Below, piece after piece: positions 13,701 through 26,500 of a stretch of 64,000 bases of DNA. This DNA comes from Heterodera schachtii. Its lineage: Eukaryota; Nematoda; Chromadorea; Rhabditida; Heteroderidae. Position numbers and translations under genes: made by a program. Location of the stretch: assembly GCA_023374025.1 (NCBI GenBank), contig SIJG01000111.1, positions 251,360 through 315,359 of the forward strand. The letters are read 5' to 3'. The notes under the pieces are model-generated. The model worked only from the letters and a program-made list of their open reading frames with translations, was not told the origin of the DNA and did no database searches. The stretch's first letter is position 1, and each line of letters opens with the position of its first letter.

Positions 13701-16700
13701 ATATACTTAATTATTTGGAGTTTTTAGGCATTATATTTCTTTCTCAGATTATAATAAGCTATTATGAACAAATGCATTTAAATAAGTGATGGAATATTAT
13801 CAATAAACAAATTAATCAAAATTCGTGTTAGCGGAATAATGAATGGTTTATTCGTCAACTAGGGTTCAACCAAAAACTTTGATTTGTCTAATTAATCACA
13901 TACGAAGGCTGTTCTATTTAATAATTGAGTTTAAATTAAAAACAAACAGATAAAAATAAAAAATTATATAAAATAAATAATTATAAAGTGAGTAAGAAAA
14001 TAAAATTATAAATTTATTATTTTTTTAAATACTGAAAAAGGCCTAGTGCTAGGTAAATTACTTAAATTATTATAATACATCCATATTAAAAATTACATAT
14101 GATAAATTAATAAAGTTTTTTGGCATTTTACCCTGAGATAATTTGTTGTTTAGTGATTTAGCAACAATCAAGATATTCAATTGGAAAACAAAAACTGGTT
14201 TGGTCAAATGCAAAATATATTTATTTTAAACATTAATTTCAATTTCGCAGTTCTTTGACAATATCGATAAAAGAGTTATTGATTTTGCAATTAGAAAAAA
14301 TAAATATTGATCTTTAATCTTATGTTAAAGATTTATATGTTAAAATTCAAAATAAAGATTGCACTTGATGAGTCAAATAAAACCGACGAGAGTTCATGAG
14401 AAAAATAATATAAATAGATCTAAAAATATGAAACTTTTAAAAATTTGTGAAATATATGTTATTATGAAATTTCCCATTATTATCGAATTGTTATACAAAA
14501 TAAAAACCTTATTATCATAGCAGTTCGGGTCGCTCCAACGAACCTCTCAGAAATTAATTTTAAGAAAATTGATAATTTAAATAATAGAAATTAATTTTTT
14601 CTTCGAATTACATGTAATTCTTTAAATATAGAAGAATATAAATATATGTGCGTAAATACTTTAGAAAAACATGTAAATTTTGGTAGATAACTTGCATAGT
14701 TTAGCATGGTATAATTAATATATATATATATCGAATATAAATTAATTCAATCGGCATAAATAAATCAATTTAAAAGTAAAATTAAAAAATAAACAAGATA
14801 AATTGAAAATTTATGTTAATCCAAGATAAATGAAAAACTGATTGGAAAATAATTGTAATGAATCTAATTTAAATTCACTACAAATATAAGATTATTTTTT
14901 ATTTAAACGAAAAAATTAATGAACACCCGGAAAAGCATAATGAAAATAAAATTCATTGGAACACCAAATTACATAACCAAATAGAAAAGAAAATTTGTTC
15001 TTAACACAACAATGGGGATAAACACATACCTTTTAGACGAAGACTGCTCGAAGCTTAGCGAAAAATAAATTAAAAATAAATCAAAGCGAATCAGCTCAAT
15101 TGGATCAAAAGTTCTCTGCAATTAATTAGTATGGAACACATTATAAAAATATTATAATGATATAAAAATTTTATTCATAAAAAATATATTTATCTAAAGG
15201 AGACCAAGAATCCGCCTTTAAACTAATTACTAGAAACAAGAACATATAATGATAACCAAAAGAAATAATTATAAAAAATGGATTAAACATGAGTCATGAC
15301 ATATTAAAGACAAACTCAGAAAGATACTATTCATGGAATATTCTAATATATAAACACTTAAATATTCATAATTAAAAATACAAGCATACATAATTTAAGA
15401 AAAAAAATTCAAGATCACCTGATCAAAACCGACATTATAAAATATGCTCACTATGAGCTTTAAAATCTCAAACAAATATTTTGAAATTAAATTAAAAAAC
15501 TTAAACCGAATATTAAATTTTAAAATAATAAATCACTTCACGCCAAATTTTATATTTACAAAATGCAATAGGTGAAAATGCAGATCGAGTAGCATTCGAG
15601 GAGTTATACTGCTTGATAAAGGTTGAGCCGATGAAAACTGGACGAGCTCGGGTAACGGCCGAATTGAATATAGTGAAATCAGAAATAAAACTTAATTTAT
15701 GTACAAATCTAAAATATGTATTAACTTACAATTCATCATTAGAGTTCATTCATCATATTTCTTAATATAATAATAGATATAAAAATGTTTTCCCAAATGA
15801 ATATGCATTATAAAGAAAATAAAAAATCATCAAAATATATTATTTTATTAAAAATCCACAATCTTCCTTACGACAAAAATTTAAAACAATATTTAATATT
15901 GATGAATTGCTCTATTGCTATGATAACCGTTTGAATAAAGACCATGGTTCATTTTCTCAAATAATATAATAAGAAAATTCAAAACTTTTAACTTTGTCTC
16001 ACCACGTATATCATACTAAAAAATTTAAATAACATCTATTTTTCTATTAAAATAAACAATTAAGAAGCAAAAACTGCCTTCAACCGCGTCCATCAAAATA
16101 AATGAATACCTTATCAATTTCAATTGTAAAAAAAGAAAACGACAAAATTTAAGTTAAGGATTTTTAAAATAAATTAATTAATAGAATTGTAAAGCCAAAT
16201 GAGGCCCTCCAATAAAAAATACAAGAGTTAAAATCGACAAAACAATCAAACAGAGGAAGTTTTGACCCATTGAAGGTTAATAATTTGATAATTAATCTAA
16301 TAAAACAATAAATAAAAGATAAAACCACCTAATTTAATGAAAAAAAAGAAAAATTCATTATTCAATTAAGATATTTATATGAAGCAATAATTTAATAATT
16401 ACTTTAGATAATCAATAAATTGTATTTAAATGTGTGCGTAAAAATTTTTATTATAAAATCTTTAACTAATTAACAGTACTTTCTTTGATTAGTAAATTTT
16501 TATTGTATATTCTAATCAATTTAATCAAATTTTTAATTCAAATATTTTTGATATTTTTACATTTGTTAACTTATTTTTGGTGTATATCCGCTTGTAGTTA
16601 ACCTTCTTAACACAAAATATACATCATATTGTCCATTGAAAAACCGGGATTTTTTGGCTGGTAAACCGGGAAAAACAGGGACTTTTCCCGGTCTCGGTCA

Positions 16701-19619
16701 AAATCGGGACTTCAGTACTCATTTTGTCCGTGTTTTTCAGTACCAGGTCCCGATCCCGTACTATTCTAATTATAATTAATTTTTAAATTAATTAAATATT
16801 GTTATTTGCAAATAAAAGAAATAATCAATTCTACATAAGATTTTTGAAACGAAAAATAATTTTCTTAAATAAATAAAATTTATATAAAAAAGAATTCAAC
16901 AATTTTAAAGGATTATTTAAAAAGTAAAACTAAAATAAAAGTTGGAAAGAAAATATAAATATAAACTCAAACATTTAAATAAAAACAATGGAAGATTAAA
17001 ATATTAAAAAGTAAAATTAATTAATTTATTTCCTGAACTATTCATTCACTATGGATCAGAATGTTTGACAATAAACAAAAGAATAATTATATATTGGTAA
17101 ATACTATATTAAACTCTGAAAAAAATTAAAATATATTTTTTGAATCTACAAAATTATTGGACAATCCTAATTTTACAAAGTTGGACATTGAAAATACAAA
17201 AACAAATTCAATACAATTAGATAAAAAATATAAAAATAAATAATATTAAAACAATTTATTTCTAAAACAAAATTTAATAAGAATTATTGGGTTGACATTT
17301 ACGTTTTTATTAGGAAAATTAAAAGGACAGTGCCATTATATTCCATTTGCACTGAGTTTCTACGACACATGAATAAATAAATAATTTAAATAATAAAAAA
17401 TGAAAATTCAAATTTTTATATTTTAAAATTTTTAAAGAATTTCGTTTAACTCTAACGTTCTATCTTGATAATATTTGAACTTAATTTATAATATATGACT
17501 TTTTTTTTATCAAATGGCTTGAAGTTTACAAATTTTTAATAAATATTCTCCTGAGTGAAATATTGGATTAATGGATCAACTAATGTTTCCATAAGAATTA
17601 AATAAAGAACAAAAATTTACAACCATTATTTTTTTATTCATTTTAAATAAATATATTAAATATTTTGAATAAGTAAATAAAAAATCGCAATAAAAAGAAA
17701 TAAATAATATTTCATCTATTAAAAAATTTTAACAACTATATCGAACATTTGAAATGGAAAATATATAATTAAGTGCTAAATTTTTTGTAAGGGAAATTGA
17801 AAATTATATTTAATCATTTAGGAAATGATTTATTAGAACCAAATTAGGGACGTGGATAATTAAACCAAAAATGAATATTTAAATGAGTGAAGGATCATCA
17901 TCAAGTTGGATGGAATATTCAATAAAATACGCAAAAAAGCGAATTAAAAAGTGAAATCGGTTGTTTATAAACAAATTTACTGTCAAAAAGATTTAAAATT
18001 TTTACATAATTATTACTAAAGGAACTCAAGCAGAATCACTAAAAAGTATTTTTAGTTTATGTAAACATAACGTTCTCTTAACAGGCAAATACCATACCTT
18101 TGAGATTATCTACGGAAGAAAATGTGGGAGTTTACTATATATGCAAATTTAATTCTTCTATTAGTTTGCAATAAAATAAATATTTTCATAATGTTTTGAT
18201 TAAATAATAAAATTACGTAATTTTTTATTTTTATCAAAATTTGGAAGAGTGTTATTTGTTAAACAACTAATAATGTTTCAACCAATATGAAAATCTGAAA
18301 TTGAAGCTTATGATATAGAGAAAAATTTATCTATACTAAAGTTAATAGTTTAAATAAATAAAATACAGAAACTATTATAGAACACATAAAAAAATTAAAG
18401 CACTTTTGGGTCATCTCAAGGTTTTTGAAGTACGATTTAAAAATAAATTTAATATTTGGAAGTCTATGTATCATTAAACGTAAAGTTGGAAAATAGGAAA
18501 GTAATACTGACCGAAGAACTTAATCAATAGTTTAAAAAGCACGGATTTCGATATTGCTTTTGAACTGGAGAGAATGACAAGTTTAAGGGAAATAATTAAA
18601 AAATATTAATTACGCTGAAATTTTTACATAAATGTTAAATAATTAATTTATTTAAATTGACTGAAAATAATAATTCTTTTTTAAGATAAATCAGTTAAAT
18701 GAAAGAAAGTAAAAATATATTGAAATAGCATGTTATTAATAAAGAAAACAATCAGATATAAGAAATTAAAATATTTAATAAAAATTCAAACTATTACAAA
18801 TTAATCAAAATAAATTTAAAAATAAATTAAAGGTTAATTTATATATAATCATATTAATGAATGAACAAACTGAAAAAGGTGAATCTTCTAATCAAATTCG
18901 GATACGCTGATGAAATCTGTGCGTGTTACTCTAATATTTGATTGATTAAGATCAGAGACAAAAATTAATATTTATAACGACTAAAATAATTTAAAATGGA
19001 ATCTCGTAGTTTAAAAACAAATTTTACCAGTAAAAATTTTTTATATACCTATTTTCTAAATCACTATTGATATAGAAAAAATATATTTTAATAGAAGCAC
19101 AAAAAAATAGTTTGGTATTTGGCGAAAATTTAAAAAAAGCCATTTTTTGTTCCATTTAAAAAAGTGGGAGTTCAAAAATAAAAGACTCCCTAAATTAGAA
19201 GCGCCTCTACTTCCTAAAATTGAAGTCTCTTTCCGAGGGGGTTGAAAAACAGAAACCTTGGGCCTTATGCTTTAGGAAACACGGTATATAAAAATAATCA
19301 AAAATGCCTTTTTCTTTGAAAATTATTGTATAACAAACGATACAGCTAGTGATGCAAAAGGCAAGAGAAAAATTGTTAAATTAAAAAAAATTGAATAATA
19401 TAATAAAAAAAAACGAAACAATTAATGAAATTTTACAACAATTTTTAAAATCCTAAAACATACTTTAATTTTAAGTAATATAAATACCTAAATTAAATTT
19501 AAGTTCTTTTTTTAAATTTATTTTGTATTCTTAATAATTTAATAACGAAAAACGCAATCTAAAAAAGAAAATTACATTTTAGAAGATTAATTGAGAAAAA
19601 ACATTTAACGACGCAACCG
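13701..19619. repeat. Six-kb AT-rich degenerate repeat, no gene
   Basis: Almost no frame longer than 60 codons exists over nearly 6 kb. Composition and word content match 32.5-36 kb and the complement of 1-3.8 kb. 16630-16770 holds a short GC-richer island with repeated 'ccggga/cgggact' words, probably a decayed terminal-repeat element. About 19180-19290 contains an end resembling the TACCGTATTTCC element at 47 kb. Confidence 0.55.
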
Positions 19620-19872
19620 CTTTTAACTAGAGATCGGACCGGTCGGTTTTTTTTCGGTTTTTTTCGGTATTTTTCGATTTTCGGTTTCGGTTTTTAACCG
19701 AAAAAAACCGACCGAGAAATTTTTGAGTTTTTCGGTTTTTTTTCGGTTTCGGTTTTTTAACCGAAACCGTTCGACCGAAATAATTAAAAAACCGAAACAA
19801 TCGACCGACTTTTTTGACAAATCAGTTGGCCATTTTTTAACAAAATTCATTAAAAATTCTTAAAATTTTCCT

Positions 19873-20032
19873 CCGGCGGCGCCTATCGGCACCGCCGACC
19901 CCCCAAAAAGCTATCTTTTCTTAAAAAATTAGTCCAAAATCTCAAAATTTGGTATTTTTAGACAAAATCTGCTAACAAATAGCATTAAAATTACAAAAAA
20001 ATTTCCCGGCGGCGCTTATCAGCACCGCCGGC
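19873..20032 (-). repeat. Pair of GC-rich GATA-loop hairpins
   Basis: Two minus-strand copies of the hairpin lie at 19873-19898 and 20006-20032. The first has a C-G loop-closing pair; the second has T-A, a compensatory difference that keeps the stem paired. Confidence 0.65.
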
Positions 20033-20198
20033 CCTAAAGTTATGGCTAGAGCTGGCAATTAAGGCACCAAAAAGCGCAAAATGCCACTGAAAAAAGGCAC
20101 AAAAATCCCGAAAAAGGCAAGAAAAAAGGCATTTAAATTTTTTTTATTAATGACTTTTAGGGAGCAAAACACGTAAAACTAATTCAAAAAACTAAATT

Positions 20199-20416
20199 TT
20201 GGGCGCTGGCGTTTGGGCGCGGCCGTTTGGGCGCCAGCATGTTTTTCAACTATAACTTTCTATAACTTTTTTCTATGTCATCCAAATCCAACATTTTTGG
20301 TAACATTCGAAATCTTAATATGTTTATAGGCCAGCGCCCAAACGGCCGCGCCCAAACGCCAGCGCCCAAACGGCCGCGCCCAAACGCCAGCGCCCAAACG
20401 GCCGCGCCCAAACGCG
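20199..20416. repeat. GC-rich inverted array of GCGCCCAAACG units
   Basis: About 3.5 copies of a 28-bp unit made of two alternating 14-mers, each starting GCGCCCAAACG, occupy roughly 20330-20416. An inverted copy lies at 20199-20240, so the two blocks could form a long hairpin. The 87- and 63-codon frames on both strands here are translations of this array. Confidence 0.75.
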
Positions 20417-20952
20417 TGGGTCCCGAAAAAAATGAATTTTGGCGAACAATTTTTGTGAAAATTTTTCAATTCATAAAGGTATATTCTCTGAATTTTTTTA
20501 GATCATTTCTTAGGGGTGTATTTTTCCGATTTTTTTGAATTTTGGAATTTTTCGGGAAAAAACGTCAGAAAGGGCACCAAATCGCTAAAACTAATCTGTG
20601 GTTTTTTAGAATCAAGGAGCAAAAACATGTTTTTTGACTGCCTTTTCTATCATTTTCCAAACTTTAGTACACCATTCAATAGAGCTTCAATAGCTTTACA
20701 ATTTAGTTCAGAGGTGATTTTTAGCTTTTTCTGTTAATAAAAATGTTTTATTGCTTTTTTTGGAAAAAATATAAAAATTCAAAAAAAAAACCGAAACCGA
20801 AACGATATACCGAAAATTTTTCTTCGGTTTTTTAACCGAAACCGTTCGACCGAGAATTTTTTGAGTTTTTCGGTTTTTTTTCGGTTTCGGTTTTTTTCGG
20901 TTTTTAACCAAAACCGTTCGACCGACCCTCTTGTCCGGTCTCTACTTTTAAC

Positions 20953-21390
20953 ACACAATTTACCATTTGGCAATTTGAGTTTCACAAAAATAAAACAATT
21001 TATTTATAAACAATAAAATTAAGTGATAAAAAATCAGATGCTTTACAGCAATTTCATCAAAACAAGATGCATTTGACATGAGAAAATTATCAAAGTATCA
21101 CAATCATTCATAGAAATATAAAAGCTCAAATTTTGTAAATAAATTATTAAACATTATAGGTTCGTCATAATGTATCTGCATTAATTTAAACATTGGATTC
21201 CACTTTTTTCTAAATATAAGATAAACTTAAACAAAAAAAATATATATTACAATAAACTAAATTTAAATAATAACAAAATTTCCAAATTCCGTTCTTGCTC
21301 TTAAATGCATACATTTCCAAAATAGGCCATTTTTAAATTTAATTGCTTGTTTTATAGATAGATTTAAACATATCTTCCTTTATATAATAA
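20953..21390. repeat. AT-rich repeat fragment
   Basis: 21294-21390 resembles 35397-35475 and 35963-36052 in the same orientation, with the shared words 'catacattt', 'aaataggccattttt' and 'atatcttcctttata'. It ends abruptly where the GC-rich block begins. Confidence 0.5.
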
Positions 21391-22060
21391 CCAGGGCCCC
21401 AAGGGGCCCTGTGAAAGCGCCGGGGCCGCTTTCAACACCGGGGCCAGCCGGGGCCATTGGGTTTTCCCTGCGCTTAAGGTACTCGCTCGGCCGCTTCGCG
21501 GCCTCGTACTGGCACTAATGAGAGTAATTCTTTCTTTTTATAGTGCTTTAGGTACTCGCTCGGCCGCTTCGCGGCCTCGTAGGGGGCCTTCTGCCCCCTC
21601 CCACTCCCCCCCCCCTCCCCACTTTCCCCTCTTCCTTTTTTTCTGCGCTTAAGGTACTCGCTCGGCCGCTTCGCGGCCTCGTAGGGGGCCTTCGGCCCCC
21701 TCTCCCCCCCTCCCCTCCCTTAAGGTACTCGCTCGGCCGCTTCGCGGCCTCGTAGGGGGCCTTCGGCCCCCTCCCCCCGCTCCCCTCCCTTAAGGTACTC
21801 GCTCGGCCGCTTCGCGGCCTCGTAGGGGGCCTTCGGCCCCCTCCCACCCCCCCCCCCCCCCCCCCCCCCCCTCCCCCATCCCCCCGTTTCCTTTTTTTCT
21901 GCGCTTAAGGTACTCGCTCGGCCGCTTCGCGGCCTCGTAGGGGGCCTTCGGCCCCCTCCCACCCCCTCTCCCCCCCCTTTCCCCTCCCGCCTTCTCCCCC
22001 CTCCCCCACCCTCTCCTCCCTCTCCCCCCCCTCCTCCCTCCCCCTCTCTCCCCTCCTCTC
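21391..22060. repeat. GC-rich hairpin repeat array with C-rich tracts
   Basis: The block opens with a GGGCCCC-AA-GGGGCCC palindrome. It then repeats, about six times, a unit containing two hairpins: GGCCGC-TTC-GCGGCC and GGGGGCC-TTC-GGCCCCC. The units are separated by C-rich runs, including a poly-C run near 21850-21870. The minus-strand frames of 80-99 codons (Gly/Arg/Pro-rich) are translations of this repeat. The first 200 bp recur at 22922-23125, and one unit recurs at 31082-31131, on either side of the Helitron gene. Confidence 0.8.
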
Positions 22061-22061
22061 C

Positions 22062-22410
22062 GCTTTTATTTTATTTTATTTTATTTTATTTTATTTTACT
22101 TTATTTTATTTTATTTTATTTTATTTTATTTTATTTTATTTTATTTTATTTTATTTTACTTTATTTTACTTTATTTATTTTATTTTATTTTATTTTATTT
22201 TATTTTATTTTATTTTATTTTATTTTATTTATTTTATTTTATTTTATTTTATTTTATTTTATTTTATTTTATTTTATTTTATTTATTTATTTATTTTATT
22301 TTATTTTATTTTATTTATTTTATTTTATTTTATTTATTTTATTTTATTTTATTTTATTTTATTTATTTTATTTTATTTTATTTATTTTATTTTATTTTTT
22401 ATTTTATTTT
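22062..22410. repeat. (TTTTA)n microsatellite, about 350 bp
   Basis: A nearly uninterrupted pentanucleotide tract with occasional TTTA and TTTTAC variants. It lies between the GC-rich array and the repeated 22.5-kb block. Confidence 0.95.
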
Positions 22411-22479
22411 TTTCGCATTGAATTCAGAATCCGGATACGCTGGGATTCTGGATTCTGAGCTACTTTGAAAAAATAAAAC

Positions 22480-22824
22480 AGGTCTAGCGAGAGATCAGCG
22501 ATAGAGTGTGGAAACAGAGAGAATAGACGAAGAGAGCGAAGAGAGATTTTCGGCTAGCTCGAATTTTTGGATTCCTGTATCAAGCGTAACCCAATTCAGA
22601 CTTGTGCTAGAAAGATGCTTGATAGCTCGTTAGAATCACCAAACCCTTCTGATGTGCCCTTTCTCCAAGCCCAAGACGCCATCTCTAACACCCATCGCGC
22701 TAGAGGCCGACAACTGCGGCACGTTCAAAAATTTTCCCAAAATTTTCAAAAATTTTCTGAAGAAACTTTTTTTGGTTTGATTTTTTTCAAAAAACGCTTT
22801 CCGCCATCAAACGTAGAATCCTAA
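22480..22824 (+). repeat. Repeat block with conserved short frame, copy 1
   Basis: This block is about 85% identical by eye to 32060-32400. It contains a plus-strand frame from ATG 22615 to TAA 22824 (69 codons). Its partner at 32190-32399 keeps the same frame and nearly the same residues around Ser-Asp-Val-Pro-Phe-Leu-Gln-Ala-Gln-Asp-Ala-Ile-Ser-Asn-Thr-His-Arg. Several differences in the shared core are at third codon positions (GCC/GCT, AAC/AAT). The frame could be a real short protein carried by the repeat, or simply DNA conserved for another reason. No domain is recognised. Confidence 0.5.
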
Positions 22825-22921
22825 GTGCTGGAAGGATGCGCAAACCGCGTGCCGATCCGAGCATTTTAAAAAAAGTTATTCGCCAAATGTCAATTCAAGT
22901 GCTATTTTTCCCTTATATAGG

Positions 22922-23125
22922 GAACCAGGGCCCCAAGGGGCCCTGTGAAAGCGCCGGGGCCGCTTTCAACACCGGGGCCAGCAGGAGCCATCGGGTTTTC
23001 CCCGCGCTTAAGGCACTCGCTCGGCCGCTTCGCGGCCTCGTACGGAACTTATGAGAGAATAACTCATTCTTTTTGTCGTGCTTTAGGTACTCGCTCGGCC
23101 GCTTCGCGGCCTCGTACTGGGATAT
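22922..23125. repeat. Second copy of the GC-rich hairpin block
   Basis: A direct copy of 21391-21590: the GGGCCCC-AA-GGGGCCC palindrome, then two GGCCGC-TTC-GCGGCC hairpin units. It is the last recognisable repeat before the 3' end of the Helitron gene. Confidence 0.8.
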
Positions 23126-23534
23126 TAAAAAAATAAATTTTAATTATTTTTTGGAAAGATCTAATACAACAGAAAAAATTAAAATAATTTCAAACAATTG
23201 TAGACATTTAAACTGCTGATATACCTATTCATCGGATAAAGATACTATTTGTGTGTTTTGGTCGACAACTCTTTAACAACTCAAACAACTTTTGAACAAC
23301 TTCAGGACAACTCCTACTCTACTTCCGTACAACTCTTACTCAACTTAAAAATAATAATTTTATGAATTATAATTTTTATGTTTTATTCAATTTAAAAATG
23401 TTTAAATACAGATTATGTTTCTATAAACTTAACGTTAACTAAAAAGACACATAACATTTTTCTTGCAAACAATTTATATCATTTAAATAAATAGAACAAA
23501 TCAAAAAAACAGCAAAATAAAATTAAAAAAACAA

Positions 23535-26500
23535 TCAATCAAAAAAGTCATCAAAAGAACTTTCAGGTGAGACTTCTTCCGTCGCACCCGCTTCATTTTC
23601 ATTTTCCATTGCCACGTCCGGTATTGCCACGTCGGGATCATTTTCCACGTCCGGTTCTCTGGGGCCCACGTCCGGTAATGCCACGTTCGGGTCGTTGTCC
23701 ACGTCAGGTACAGCCACGTCCATGTCGGTGTCCACGTCGGGGTGCCCAAAAGTCGGTGTCCTCGTCCGTTGTGGCATTTGTGCGGCATTGTCCATGTCCA
23801 ATAGCTCGTGGTAGACCACGTTCTCGATGTGCGTCTCGTACCCACTTTTGCAGAACGGCGCGTACACCCTGATGCCATCCATCTGCGTCACCCGGGACAT
23901 CGCGACGTACACCTGGCCATGTGAAAAGCACTGGCGTCCGTTGAGCACGAGTGCCATGCGCTGCAGAGTCTGTCCTTGTGCCTTTAAAATTTAGAGCATA
24001 TAATTTTATACAAAAGAACGGGTTTTTTCACCTTGTTGATGGTCATGGCAAAGCAAAGGCGGACGGGAAACTGCAGTCGGCGGAACCGAAGCCCGCGGTG
24101 GTGACGTGCTCGGCCGTATTCGAACTGGATGCGAGGGATGGCGATGATGTTCTGCGCACCCGCTCGTGGTCCGGTGAGAATTCGGCAGAACAGGTTGTTC
24201 TCCGACGTGCGCATGACCTGCAGTCGCGTGCCGTTGCACAATCCCTGGGTGACGTCCAGATTACGGATCAGCATCACGGGCGTACCCACCTGGATTGATA
24301 GGTTAAAAAATAATTTTATAAAAATTTTGTTCACTTTGATGGTCAGCTTGTGTGGCGGCATTCCGGATGGCATTTCGTTGTGCACCGCCTCCATGTTGAA
24401 GTCGGTGCGGAAATTGTGCATCTCTTCGTTCGGCTCAAGAGGCTCGTCGATGGACAGGAATTCCCTTCCGCACCCGCTCATTCTGCCAAGCGCCACATCA
24501 TTGATGTGCTGCACGTCGTTGTTGGTCGGACAGAGGATGGCATTGTGGGCGATTGCGTCCGCGTTGGCCAGCGGGTCGTCAAACAGTGCTTCTGGGAAGC
24601 AGAAGTGAATGGTGTGGTCGAGGTCGTTCACAAGAAGTTCGGGCGGAATGCGCAGTTGGTTGGTGAAGCCTTGGCTGTCCGTACCCACGCGATGCATTCC
24701 ATTGCCGATTTCCTGCAGCCAGTCGCGCAACGATTGTTCTCCCGGTGCGGTTCGCATGTTGATCGTAAGGCTAACAATGTAATATATAAAAAAGCAAAAG
24801 TTGACAAATTACCTGATTTTTTGAATCAGGCAGAAGAGCGCTCCCATCTTGATCGACGTACCCACTTGGTCTTCACGAGTTCCATGCTCGACCACGGGAG
24901 TAAGTTGCCGCCAGTCGCCGCTCAGCACCACCACTTTGTTGCCGAACGGGGGTCGCATTTGCACAAACGTCTCGCAACAGCCGGTCGATGTAGTCGAGCA
25001 CGGTGTTGGACAACATGCTGATTCCTAAATTGTTTTCATAAAAACGTGTATTTATATTTTTACATCTATAATGATCAGCTGCGCCTGGCGTAGCTGAGCC
25101 GCCTTTGCCGACTCGAAGTTCAGCATCGGCGGCGTCTCCAGCGTCACGTCGTTCGGCACGTAGAAATGCCTGTGTGCCGTTCCTCCGCCGATCAGCAACA
25201 GAGCGGCGATGCCAGTGCTGGCGGCGGCGACAACTGTGTCCCGCTGCAGTTCTTGATTGCGTACCCACTGTGCAGTTGGCGTTTCCATCCAAGGGTAGGT
25301 TTGCCTGCGATGCACCACTTTGATCAGCGTGTTGTAAAAGTATGTCTTGCCTAAAATAATTAATGTAACTTTATTGTTAAGGCAAATGAGTTATTATTAC
25401 CACATCCGCCCGCGCCTTCGAGGAAGAACAGCTTCTGGTCGCACCCGCCAAGAATTGATGCTGAGATCTCGTCAAAGGCGTCCCGTTGGTCTGGGTTGAG
25501 GCGTCCAATCTGCTCGACGGCAACCTGCTGCGGTGGTTTGCGGCGTTGCCCAGCATCTTCCCCGTAGAAGCTGTCAAAGATGTTGTCCTGTTCCAGGAGC
25601 TGTGCCTGCTGTTGAAAGTCGTAGCCCACTGGTAGTCCTTTCAGCCCAACGTCACTTAAATTATTTAAAATATTGAAAATATTTGCCAGTTTTACTCACT
25701 TGGTGTTCGTCCCCATGCAGTTCAGGTAATACTCAAGGTTGAGCATCACCTCTGCAGCGCGGACTTCGGCAGACTTCGGCACAGCTCCTGGATGGTTGGC
25801 AGCAACAGGCGGGTTCATCTCGTCGAGGAACTCGTCGAACAGCGCCTGTGGGTTGGACGGATGGGCATGGGCGAGCAGCATTGCAAAGTAATGCTGAAGC
25901 CTCTTGAGGTTGGACATTTCTGCACACGCTTCTTGCATGGCACGGCGGAAGACTTCGTCGCTCACTTGAAGACCCAAATGTTGGCACGTACCCACGAATG
26001 TGTCAAATTGAACGCCATCGATGGTGCGAAGGTCGGCAAAGCTCTTTGGTCCCGGACGGTGGAGGAGTAGTGTTCTATTTCATTGCTTTATTCAATGATT
26101 AGATTTTAAAATTCTTACCTCAAGGCAAAAAGTTCATGCTTGCGCGGTGACACGGTGTACACACGCACGAACATTTTGGCCTTGTCCGGGTCTTCTTCCA
26201 ATGGACGCACCCGCTTCTTCCATGACCGCGACCTGAAGTCCCACCTAAATCAGCAAAGCATTTAAAAGACTATTATATATATATTTCAACTCACGAGTAA
26301 CGGTATGGTACTCGGTCGTACGTCACTGCCGCTGCCTCCGGGTCCCTTGCGCAAAGTGCGAAGAAGGCCGTCAGTCGGGTGTTCTCTCGGACCCTCCACC
26401 GTCCTTCCTCTTCATGCCCTTCTTCCACGACAATCGTTTGACCAAGTTCATCGTGCACGCTGAGTGTGTAGATTTGGTGCGACGTACCCACGATTTTGTA

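Larger units (their letters stand above)
19628..20944. mobile_element. Non-autonomous hAT-type transposon, 1317 bp
   Basis: The ends are TAGAGATCGG at the left and CCGGTCTCTA at the right (one mismatch), bounded by an exact 8-bp target duplication CTTTTAAC (19620-19627 and 20945-20952). The subterminal sequence is a dense inverted array of CGGTTTTT/AAAACCG words. This parallels the ACCGG arrays of the element at 8927-9770 and suggests one family. The interior contains two GATA-loop hairpins (19873-20032) and a GC-rich inverted array (20199-20416). No transposase is seen; short frames across it are artefacts of the repeats. Confidence 0.83.

Noticed and set aside
21548..21962. Minus-strand Gly/Arg/Pro-rich frames of 80-99 codons
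   Set aside because: They are translations of the GC-rich hairpin repeat and have the same residues in every unit; no independent gene evidence.
23567..25323. Plus-strand frames over the Helitron (up to 223 codons)
   Set aside because: They are antisense shadows of the Rep/helicase exons, which carry ordered helicase motifs on the minus strand.
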